DNA from: a virus
DNA: 39,377 bases
Virus record (IMG/VR): IMGVR_UViG_3300044691_000063
Coordinates: 1 to 39,377 of that record
Strand: one strand, 5' to 3'
The first letter of the stretch is position 1. Each line of letters begins with the position of its first letter. The translations under genes were made by a program, and so were the position numbers. The notes beneath the pieces were generated by a model, which was not told the DNA's origin, did no database searches, and saw only the letters and a list, made by a program, of their open reading frames with translations. Positions 1 to 4,500 of this stretch are shown one piece after another.

Positions 1-1
1 C

Positions 2-595
2 ACCAACCACCGAGATGGACTCCACAAAACTAGGAATGACCGTCGTATAGCGCCGTTCTTCACGCGGCAACAGCAAAAAGAAGATTTGAAGCGTGACGGT
101 ATGGATGCGGTTTACTTTTCTGAAATTTGGGATTGGATGTTAAAAAAATTCGGTTTACCGATTCTTGCCGAATTCTTTCATAACTACGAAATCCCAGCCG
201 AGTTCGATCCTACGAAGCAATGCCGCAATGCGCCAGCTACTAGCGCAACGGATATCTCCATTGCCGAGGGGATCGGTAGTGTAGAGCAAGAAATCATAGA
301 AGCCGCTGAACAAGGCATCGTTGGTTTTCGTGACGGTTGGATTTCAACGATCATGATGGATAATTTATTAACTAAACTTAAAGCAAATACGAGAGTACCG
401 TTAAATAAACGTCGGGATATGTTACGGTCATTAGGGTACGACTGGCACCCAGCGTTAAGAGATGGTCGCGTTAATAACATCGTCTTACCAGACGGCGGGA
501 AACCACGATTGTTTATTAGGTTGGATCACCCGTTACGTAACTTAACTTCGCCCGCGGAGGTAGCTAAAGCATATACGGAAGCTCAAACAAAGTAG
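2..595 (+). CDS. Phage primase/helicase (D5/DUF5906-like), C-terminal part
   Basis: The frame is open from the left edge, so this is the C-terminal 197 residues of a longer protein. It begins TNHRDGLHKTRNDRRIAPFF, which resembles the conserved sensor/arginine-finger stretch (NH...RND/DDRR) of superfamily 3 type phage primase-helicases of the D5/DUF5906 group. This family unwinds and primes DNA at phage origins. No Walker motifs are visible because they would lie upstream of the window. The helicase that leaves the right edge is on the same strand, and helicase-primase neighbours or fusions are common in phages, so the two may be adjacent in a circular genome. The gene ends one base before a promoter. 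The identification rests on the short motif only. Confidence 0.65.
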   Translation, partial: TNHRDGLHKTRNDRRIAPFFTRQQQKEDLKRDGMDAVYFSEIWDWMLKKFGLPILAEFFHNYEIPAEFDPTKQCRNAPATSATDISIAEGIGSVEQEIIEAAEQGIVGFRDGWISTIMMDNLLTKLKANTRVPLNKRRDMLRSLGYDWHPALRDGRVNNIVLPDGGKPRLFIRLDHPLRNLTSPAEVAKAYTEAQTK

Positions 596-624
596 TTGAC
601 CAACTATAGTTGAAGAACTATAAT
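596..624 (+). promoter_or_regulatory. Promoter with family A palindromic operator
   Basis: The -35 TTGACC (596-601) and -10 TATAAT (619-624) are separated by exactly 17 bp. The spacer begins with the palindrome AACTATAGTT (602-611), extended here to CAACTATAGTTG (601-612). A half copy AACTA overlaps the -10. The same arrangement recurs at 3070-3098 and 30632-30660. A repressor bound at the palindrome would cover the -35 edge and block polymerase (inference). It drives the 44-aa gene at 665. Confidence 0.85.
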
Positions 625-664
625 GATTTCCTTAAATACTTATTTACTTATAAGGAGTCAGAGT

Positions 665-799
665 ATGATTAGAGACTATAAATATTTGGTTGGACGCAAA
701 GAAGAACGCTTTGTAACAGAGTCAATGCTAGCTAGTTGGGTAGTCATGGCGGTAACTGGATGGATATTATGCCTATACTTACTTGATAAATTTTGTTAA
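665..799 (+). CDS. Small membrane protein, 44 aa, unknown
   Basis: This short gene starts at ATG 665 with AAGGAG at 652-657, a 7-nt spacing. The first 20 residues are charged (MIRDYKYLVGRKEERF), followed by one hydrophobic segment of about 20 residues (MLASWVVMAVTGWILCLYLL) and a short tail, DKFC. It is predicted to be a single-pass inner-membrane protein. It is a one-gene unit, with a strong operator-controlled promoter upstream and a good terminator 27 nt downstream. That isolation and control suggest an early or lysogeny-related gene rather than a virion gene (inference). I recognise no family. Its leader carries ATACTT and TTTACTTAT motifs, related to the AAGTAT repeats seen near other non-structural genes. 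Confidence 0.75.
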   Translation: MIRDYKYLVGRKEERFVTESMLASWVVMAVTGWILCLYLLDKFC

Positions 800-825
800 A
801 ACACAGTAGATGATTAGCTAAGCTT

Positions 826-850
826 AGCCCCTTCTTGGGGCTTTTTTTTT
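826..850 (+). terminator. Rho-independent terminator
   Basis: Stem AGCCCC (826-831) pairs with GGGGCT (837-842) around a 5-nt loop and is followed by a run of T to 850. It ends the one-gene transcript of the 44-aa membrane protein. The same stem sequence is used at 34168-34185. Confidence 0.92.
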
Positions 851-1086
851 GTTTGCGTATCACAAGGTGGGAATAATAGGGTAGGGCGGTATCTATCTGA
901 ACGGTTGCAACCAATTCGGAAGGTCTCTCTTGATTACTAAGGAAGTGTCCGCTTTATCAAGCCAACTTTGTCGATACCATAATTCGGTGGATTCACTAGC
1001 TTTCAGGTGTCCTGGTCATTTGTAAGCTCTGTTGTCGATTTTACGACTTCCCCGTGCGCTCATTTAAGTCGCGTGAATCCGGGTTG
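851..1086. other. Gene-free convergent intergenic region with many inverted repeats
   Basis: No convincing gene is visible on either strand. The region lies between the rightward terminator and the last gene of the leftward operon. It contains the palindrome GGTTGCAACC (903-912), the inverted pair CTTGAT (929-934)/ATCAAG (956-961), and the 92-nt nested structure at 989-1080 described separately. I see no T-tract that would make any of them an ordinary terminator for the leftward operon. Confidence 0.6.
989..1080. ncRNA. Candidate structured RNA with alternative stems
   Basis: An outer stem GGATTCAC (989-996)/GTGAATCC (1073-1080) encloses two arms. Arm 1 is AGCTT (998-1002)/AAGCT (1024-1028) with an inner hairpin CAGG (1004-1007)/CCTG (1011-1014). 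Arm 2 is GTCG (1034-1037)/CGAC (1044-1047). The second half of arm 2 can instead pair as CGACTT (1044-1049)/AAGTCG (1066-1071), so two mutually exclusive folds exist. The strand is not determined. On the minus strand it would be the 3' end of the leftward operon transcript. It lacks a T-loop motif, so it is not an ordinary tRNA. The pairings were found by eye. Confidence 0.35.
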
Positions 1087-1257
1087 CTATAGTATTAGAA
1101 AATAGAAATATAAGTAAATAAGTATTATTCCAATAATGGTTGTTATAGCAACGCCTTTGGTTCTAAGGTTACAGAGGAACTCCACGAAGAAACGAGTAAA
1201 TACGATCATCATACAGAACAAAATAGTACCCAATAATGCCATTAATAGTTTAGTCAT
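1087..1257 (-). CDS. Small two-segment membrane protein, 56 aa, unknown
   Basis: Read leftward from ATG at 1257, which overlaps the stop of the preceding gene (ATGA at 1254-1257), so translation is probably coupled. Residues 3-20 (KLLMALLGTILFCMMIVF) and 37-56 (rich in I, L, Y, F) form two hydrophobic segments joined by a short basic loop (NLRTKG). This is a small two-pass membrane protein. It is the last gene of the leftward operon that starts near 3037. I do not recognise the family. A holin-like or superinfection-related role is possible, but nothing in the sequence shows it. Confidence 0.7.
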   Translation of the reverse strand: MTKLLMALLGTILFCMMIVFTRFFVEFLCNLRTKGVAITTIIGIILIYLYFYFLIL

Positions 1258-1406
1258 TTCTTAATTTCTTCAACCGTATTTTCGAGAGCATCAGCTACAC
1301 TCTTTACAGGGATGTTAACAATATGCAACGCGGCTTCAATTGGCGCAGCAACAATTTTCGTAGTGTTAACGGCGAGATCAGTTAGTTCTTTTAATATTCC
1401 AAACAT
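1254..1406 (-). CDS. Small helical protein, 50 aa, unknown
   Basis: ATG at 1406 is preceded by AGAGG on the minus strand. The protein is about 50 residues, starts MFGILKELTDLAVN and consists of alternating hydrophobic and polar residues suggesting one or two amphipathic helices (AAPIEAALHIVNIPVKSVADAL), ending in an acidic/lysine-rich tail EEIKK. Short proteins of this look (MFG-start, repeated Val/Ala/Pro) occur in many phages without known function. It overlaps the next gene by an ATGA junction, which supports both being real. No motif allows a functional call. Confidence 0.7.
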   Translation of the reverse strand: MFGILKELTDLAVNTTKIVAAPIEAALHIVNIPVKSVADALENTVEEIKK

Positions 1407-1443
1407 AAATACCTCTCATAGTGTTTTAATGCAAATCTAAAAT

Positions 1444-1794
1444 TTACAATCTTTTAAACTCAAAGTTAGATTTGGCGCGTCTTACAGGTGCTTTAACGCT
1501 AATCGTTGCTGCCGCCCCCTCGAACACATCATGTAACAATTCGTCGCCAGTTTGTCCACCATCGTCAGCCGACGCAACCATGTGCATCGCTTGTACCCAT
1601 CGACCGATAAAATGGCCGGCAAGCGTAGCGGTCGCCGTAAGTATATCGTCAGTCGGCCATTCTTCATTTATTTGATTAGCAGCCTGACAGAACATATCCC
1701 ATATTTGAGCATATGATTGCTCGGCGATACTATGCGCTAAATCGAGTATTTCTTTAACCCTAGGCGGTACTTCGTCATGAGGTTTAATTATCAT
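1444..1794 (-). CDS. Unknown protein, 116 aa
   Basis: A leftward gene in the small-gene operon. The product is mostly helical in appearance (ARVKEILDLAHSIAEQSY-like N-terminus, central TATATLAGHFIGRWVQAMHM) with a basic C-terminus (RRAKSNFEFKRL). No recognisable motif. The start is odd: the nearest Shine-Dalgarno, AAGGA (minus strand, 1810-1814), is 15 nt from the ATG, and the 12-bp palindrome AAGTATATACTT (1795-1806) fills the gap. The palindrome may be a regulator site, or a small hairpin that shortens the effective spacing. No other in-frame start fits better. Function unknown. Confidence 0.7.
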   Translation of the reverse strand: MIIKPHDEVPPRVKEILDLAHSIAEQSYAQIWDMFCQAANQINEEWPTDDILTATATLAGHFIGRWVQAMHMVASADDGGQTGDELLHDVFEGAAATISVKAPVRRAKSNFEFKRL

Positions 1795-1806
1795 AAGTAT
1801 ATACTT
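1795..1806. repeat. AAGTATATACTT palindrome in leader
   Basis: A perfect 12-bp palindrome immediately upstream of the start codon of the 116-aa gene. It is identical to the core of the repeat at 29021-29036 and to part of 29315-29360. Related half-sites occur at 636-641, 1120-1125 and 2105-2110, all beside non-structural genes. Confidence 0.75.
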
Positions 1807-1816
1807 AAATCCTTAT

Positions 1817-2104
1817 TTACTTATTCTTTAATGGTACTGAACCGCGACGATAATCGCGGTAGGGGTCTTTAGTAAACTTACCTTTAACTTTGTAATTAAC
1901 CGAATATGAAGCTTCGTAAGTATCATCAATTTCTAATGTTTCGGGGATTTGCTCTATTAACTTCACGAACCGAAGTTGCCATTCATGCGGCATTGCTTCT
2001 AGCCAAAGTCGTGGAATGACTAGATAAGCGGCGTATGTTAAACCAAACCACAATGAAATATCATTTTCAAATGGGGCAATCGGGGCTTCTTCTTCTTTAC
2101 TCAT
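1817..2104 (-). CDS. Conserved phage protein of unknown function, 95 aa
   Basis: The core ISLWFGLTYAAYLVIPRLWL followed by EAMPHEWQLRFVKLIEQ resembles a small protein I know from many phages of Gram-negative bacteria, usually annotated as hypothetical. The C-terminal part (KGKFTKDPYRDYRRG) matches the usual 'GRF..DP..DYR' ending of that family. Its presence in many early regions suggests a nucleic-acid or host-takeover related role, but none is established to my knowledge. The ATG at 2104 has AAGG ten bases upstream in a leader containing TAAGTAT. It is separated from the upstream gene by 12 nt. Confidence 0.75.
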   Translation of the reverse strand: MSKEEEAPIAPFENDISLWFGLTYAAYLVIPRLWLEAMPHEWQLRFVKLIEQIPETLEIDDTYEASYSVNYKVKGKFTKDPYRDYRRGSVPLKNK

Positions 2105-2116
2105 ATACTTATAACC

Positions 2117-2512
2117 TTATTTACTTATCAATGCTTTCATAGCATTTTTAAAATCATCTAACGAAATGTCAAAAGTTTCGCTGCCCACTTCCACTAAAAT
2201 ATTGTCTTTTCTATCCGCGATAAATTTTATTCCGCCTACTTCAACATGTGAGAAATTTTTGTAACTACTTATTTGCTTAGCGACAATTTTCTCACTTCTT
2301 CGCATAGCTTTTATTAAGTTACGCATTTTTATCGCGGTATATGTAGCTTGAACACCCATACCTATGCAAATGTCGTTGTCTTGCTTAGCGTCTTTATCAT
2401 TTTCATATCCTTTTATGACGCCCATTAAATGAGACATACGGTGGTGTTCTAAACAGAAATCTTGTTTAAGAAGGTCAATCAAAGTGTCGTACATCGATCT
2501 ATCGAAACTCAT
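2117..2512 (-). CDS. Unknown protein, 131 aa
   Basis: A leftward gene whose ATG overlaps the stop of the HTH gene (2509-2512). The N-terminal half is helical with several Cys/His residues (FCLEHHRMSH, DICIGMG). Residues about 65-85 are basic (KMRNLIKAMRRSEKIVAKQ), and the C-terminal 40 residues look like a small beta structure (GGIKFIADRKDNILVEVGSETFDIS, broken by turns). I do not recognise a family. Its neighbours are a DNA-binding protein and a response regulator, so a regulatory partner role is conceivable but unsupported. Confidence 0.7.
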   Translation of the reverse strand: MSFDRSMYDTLIDLLKQDFCLEHHRMSHLMGVIKGYENDKDAKQDNDICIGMGVQATYTAIKMRNLIKAMRRSEKIVAKQISSYKNFSHVEVGGIKFIADRKDNILVEVGSETFDISLDDFKNAMKALISK

Positions 2513-2691
2513 TTCTTTTGCCTCTTTTGTTCGTCAGCAATCAAGTCGGCCTTGGGTATCATCCGAGACCGACCGCATTCGCACCAATCTACGTTAGGGA
2601 AGTGACCGTCTTTTATTTTGGTAACTATCCGTTGTGGGCAAACCCCCAGATAATCGGCCGCTTCCTGTGAAGTCAATCGTTCTTTCGACAT
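2509..2691 (-). CDS. Excisionase/MerR-like HTH DNA-binding protein, 60 aa
   Basis: The N-terminus MSKERLTSQEAADYLGVCPQ is the typical helix-turn-helix opening of the HTH_17/excisionase family ('LTxxEAAxYLGVs...v..li..G'). It continues with KIKDGHFPN and a basic segment RSRMIPKADL that would be the wing and recognition part. Such proteins bind short DNA sites and act as excisionases or small repressors. No integrase is visible in the window, so an excisionase role is doubtful and transcriptional control is more likely (inference). Its start lies inside the end of the response-regulator gene, giving a 98-nt out-of-frame overlap, which is long for a phage. Both reading frames look natural. Confidence 0.75.
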   Translation of the reverse strand: MSKERLTSQEAADYLGVCPQRIVTKIKDGHFPNVDWCECGRSRMIPKADLIADEQKRQKK

Positions 2692-3037
2692 CTTGAACCC
2701 TCTTTATTATTTTTAATAAATCTGCCATGTCGGTCGGCTTTTTATAAACATCGTTAAAACCGGCTTTCAGGCATTCATCCCGAATCTGATCGCCCAGACT
2801 CGATATGCCGAGGATGATATTACGTTTCGTTTCCTTATTGCGAATGATTCTAGCGACTTCTAAGCCGTTTAATTCAGGTAAGCATACGTCTAGTAAAATG
2901 ACATCATAGCCACGGTGGAAGAGTCGTAACGCTTCTAAACCCGTCTTTGCTACGTCTACCCTATATCCCAGACGCTCAAGGTTCGTTCGTATAATCCACA
3001 CGGCCATTTCGTTATCTTCAACTAATAAAAAGTCCAT
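2594..3037 (-). CDS. Stand-alone response regulator receiver protein, 147 aa
   Basis: A complete CheY-like receiver domain. The acidic pair is E7-D8 (LLVEDNE), the phospho-acceptor is D50 (VILLDVCLPELNGLEV), S79/S80 lie in the switch position (ILGISSLGD), and lysine K100 precedes proline (VYKKPTD). All key residues are present, so it should be able to accept phosphate from a host kinase. After about residue 115 there is only a short tail (DVERTIDFTGSG...) and no output domain. It is the first gene after the family A promoter at 3070-3098, with AAGGAG 9 nt before the ATG. Its last 98 nt overlap the HTH gene. A receiver protein encoded by a phage is unusual. It could capture host two-component signalling or act through the HTH protein. 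Confidence 0.88.
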   Translation of the reverse strand: MDFLLVEDNEMAVWIIRTNLERLGYRVDVAKTGLEALRLFHRGYDVILLDVCLPELNGLEVARIIRNKETKRNIILGISSLGDQIRDECLKAGFNDVYKKPTDMADLLKIIKRVQDVERTIDFTGSGRLSGGLPTTDSYQNKRRSLP

Positions 3038-3069
3038 CTCCGTTGCTCCTTGGTTGTTAATTCCCTTTC

Positions 3070-3098
3070 AGTATAGTTTGTTAACTATAGTTCGTCAA
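3070..3098 (-). promoter_or_regulatory. Leftward promoter with family A operator
   Basis: On the minus strand: -35 TTGACG (3098-3093), 17-bp spacer, -10 TATACT (3075-3070). The spacer starts with the palindrome AACTATAGTT (3083-3092), in the same position as at 596 and 30632. The transcript would begin near 3063 and read the response-regulator operon. Confidence 0.82.
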
Positions 3099-3386
3099 CT
3101 AAAACTTTCCTTCGCTGATTTCCTGCAATTCTCTATCGAAATTCAAAGCATCGGCATATTTCATCAAGGCCGCTCTATCCTTTTCGCTACGAAGAGTAAG
3201 TTTCACTTCTGTAATTTCTGGCTTGGGCGACTTCGAATATCGGTTCTGATAGTTCTTACTATAGGTTGCTGCGCAGTCGATACAAACTCCCGTATTAACA
3301 TATCGGAACGTCTTGTGACCACGGATGCACGGTTTTCCCGTAGAGTATTTATGTTTACCGAGGGCATGGGCTTGTTTTCTGGTCAT
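3099..3386 (-). CDS. Zinc-binding, HNH/endonuclease VII-like small protein, 95 aa
   Basis: I chose the ATG at 3386 (MTRKQAHALGK...) over an upstream TTG at 3431, because the segment between looks non-coding. Residues 11-38 read KHKYSTGKPCIRGHKTFRY then VNTGVCIDC. The pattern 'YxTGKPCxxGH...R...TGxCxxC' is the zinc-ligand core seen in small phage proteins related to recombination endonuclease VII/HNH proteins. The remaining 50 residues are basic (KNYQNRYSKSPK) then helical. The full nuclease catalytic His-Asn signature is not evident at this length, so DNA binding or a reduced nuclease is possible. Its stop codon abuts the -35 of the downstream promoter. Confidence 0.7.
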   Translation of the reverse strand: MTRKQAHALGKHKYSTGKPCIRGHKTFRYVNTGVCIDCAATYSKNYQNRYSKSPKPEITEVKLTLRSEKDRAALMKYADALNFDRELQEISEGKF

Positions 3387-3675
3387 TATTTCCACTGTTT
3401 TAGTCTCCGTAGGTAAATACCCCGGACTCAATTTTTGTGCAGGGTATTTTAAGTTATTGATAATTAATGTAAAAACTGAATACCCCGATACCTGATAATT
3501 TTCAAAACTCTATATAGGGATTAAACACTATAACATATACATTTTATATAACATAGTAAACGGTGATAAAACAATTTATGTATTGAGCAGCGTAATTGGT
3601 TGGTTATTATATGGGGTATTTAGGTAAATATAGTAAATATATAATAAAATCAATAACTTAAGTCACCTCAAAATC

Positions 3676-3708
3676 ATACCCCGCACCATACCCCATATAC
3701 CCCGCACC
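3676..3708 (+). repeat. ATACCCCGCACC direct repeats, candidate pac/terminase site
   Basis: Two exact copies of ATACCCCGCACC (3676-3687 and 3697-3708) are spaced 21 bp start to start, about two helical turns, with a third ATACCCC between them (3688-3694). Further single copies lie upstream. Tandem motifs beside the small terminase gene are typical of terminase recognition sites. An iteron-like replication or repressor role is the alternative. Confidence 0.5.
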
Positions 3709-3732
3709 TTGTTTTATAGCGTTTTATGCAAC

Positions 3733-3763
3733 TTGTGGATTTAAAAAGTGCGGCTGGTATACT
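3733..3763 (+). promoter_or_regulatory. Probable late promoter, extended -10 type
   Basis: The -10 TATACT (3758-3763) is preceded by TG at 3755-3756, the extended -10 signature. A weak -35, TTGTGG (3733-3738), lies 19 bp upstream. It lacks either operator family seen elsewhere. It would transcribe the rightward late genes beginning at 3811. Confidence 0.5.
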
Positions 3764-3810
3764 GTTAGTTACGGTAAACTACCCCTTAATTGCCCTAGGT
3801 AGATAAAAAT

Positions 3811-4275
3811 ATGAGCGAATTACCTAAAAAGAAACCAAGAAAATCAAAAGCTAAACCGACGAAACAGAAAGCCGGGCCGAAGCCACGTTTGTTACTCGAA
3901 GTGACGCCAGAGATTCTCGCAAAAGTCGAAGAACTTTCGAAACTGGGGATGACCCAATTTTATATCGCCGGTTACTTCGGTATGTCGCAGGACACATGGT
4001 ACGAACGGTGCAAAATTTTTCCCGAATTATCCGAAACGTATTGGCGCGGGAAATCAAAAGGCGTGGAATTTGGCACCGACTGTTTAAAGAAATTGATGCT
4101 AGAGGGTAACGAGCGTGCCATAATGTTTTACTTGAGGAACTTGGCTAAATTCTCGGACGTTGGTTCGCCGGAAGACGAAAAGAAAAATGATAAAGAGTCT
4201 TTACAAGTGCCGTCCTTGAAGATGACTGACCCAATAGAAGCGTCGCGCATTTATCAAAGTATCATGGGGGGTTAA
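3811..4275 (+). CDS. terS: Terminase small subunit-like DNA-binding protein, 154 aa
   Basis: The first 25 residues are very basic (KKKPRKSKAKPTKQK). They are followed by a helix-turn-helix-like stretch LSKLGMTQFYIAGYFGMSQD and TWYERCKIFPELSETYWRGK, the usual order in phage small terminase and related DNA-binding proteins. The next part, KGVEFGTDCLKKLMLEGNERAIMFYLRNLAKF, is the typical helical 'G...AIMFYLKN' oligomerisation region of this group. It would recognise viral DNA and recruit the large subunit. Its place as first late gene, just after repeated ATACCCC motifs, supports this. Unusually, the large subunit is about 5 kb downstream. Confidence 0.7.
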   Translation: MSELPKKKPRKSKAKPTKQKAGPKPRLLLEVTPEILAKVEELSKLGMTQFYIAGYFGMSQDTWYERCKIFPELSETYWRGKSKGVEFGTDCLKKLMLEGNERAIMFYLRNLAKFSDVGSPEDEKKNDKESLQVPSLKMTDPIEASRIYQSIMGG

Positions 4276-4280
4276 AGGAA

Positions 4281-4484
4281 ATGACAGAATACGTCCAAAC
4301 TAAATATGTAAGCGAATCGAAACCATCAATCCAATTACCGCTTAACGATCTCGAACAGGCTTTTGGTTATTCGGGTGACAACGTAACAACAATCACGGTT
4401 GTATACCAAGGGGTAACGTATGTTCAGACCTTGACATATAGTGGCCTTAACGTAACCAACATATCGCAATTTGTACCCCAATAA
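4281..4484 (+). CDS. Small virion-associated protein, 67 aa, unknown
   Basis: A short gene with AAAGGA just before the ATG. The sequence is rich in Thr, Val and Tyr with alternating patterns (VTTITVVYQGVTYVQTLTYSGLNV, split by turns), suggesting a small beta sandwich, and ends NISQFVPQ. Similar 'Y.QTLTY.G..LT.IS.WV' endings occur in small phage proteins next to fibre genes. It sits between the small terminase and the large fibre gene, so an adaptor or fibre-accessory role is the best guess. No catalytic motif is visible. Confidence 0.6.
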   Translation: MTEYVQTKYVSESKPSIQLPLNDLEQAFGYSGDNVTTITVVYQGVTYVQTLTYSGLNVTNISQFVPQ

Positions 4485-4500
4485 TTGAAAGGACGCGCGA

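Larger units (their letters stand above)
3387..3810. other. Gene-free A+T-rich region before the late genes
   Basis: No plausible gene is seen on either strand. The stretch is strongly A+T-rich (for example 3510-3660) but contains G/C-containing ATACCCC motifs: ATACCCCG at 3417-3424, 3480-3487, 3676-3683 and 3697-3704, ATACCCC at 3688-3694, and the inverted form GGGGTAT at 3613-3619. AATACCC near 3416-3422 can also pair with GGGTATT at 3442-3448. The region separates divergent transcription units and lies directly upstream of the small terminase, a usual place for a packaging site. Confidence 0.6.

Noticed and set aside
989-1080. tRNA or tmRNA gene on the minus strand (8-bp acceptor-like stem followed by ACC)
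   Set aside because: The outer stem and following ACC look tRNA-like, but there is no T-loop (GTTCRA), no proper D-loop GG and no 7-bp anticodon arm. It was kept only as an unclassified structured region.
2509-2691. Excisionase as evidence for an integrating prophage
   Set aside because: The HTH_17 fold is shared by many regulators, and no integrase or att-like repeat is visible. The partition genes point to a plasmid state instead.
3054-3416. 120-codon plus-strand open frame over the zinc-protein gene
   Set aside because: It is antisense to the cysteine-motif gene and covers the leftward promoter. Its composition is unlike a natural protein.
3676-3708. CRISPR array
   Set aside because: Repeats are only 7-12 bp with no equal unique spacers. 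They fit protein-binding sites.
3733-3741. DnaA box (TGTGGATTT resembling TGTGGATAA)
   Set aside because: A single copy with two mismatches, placed inside a probable promoter. Not enough for an origin call.
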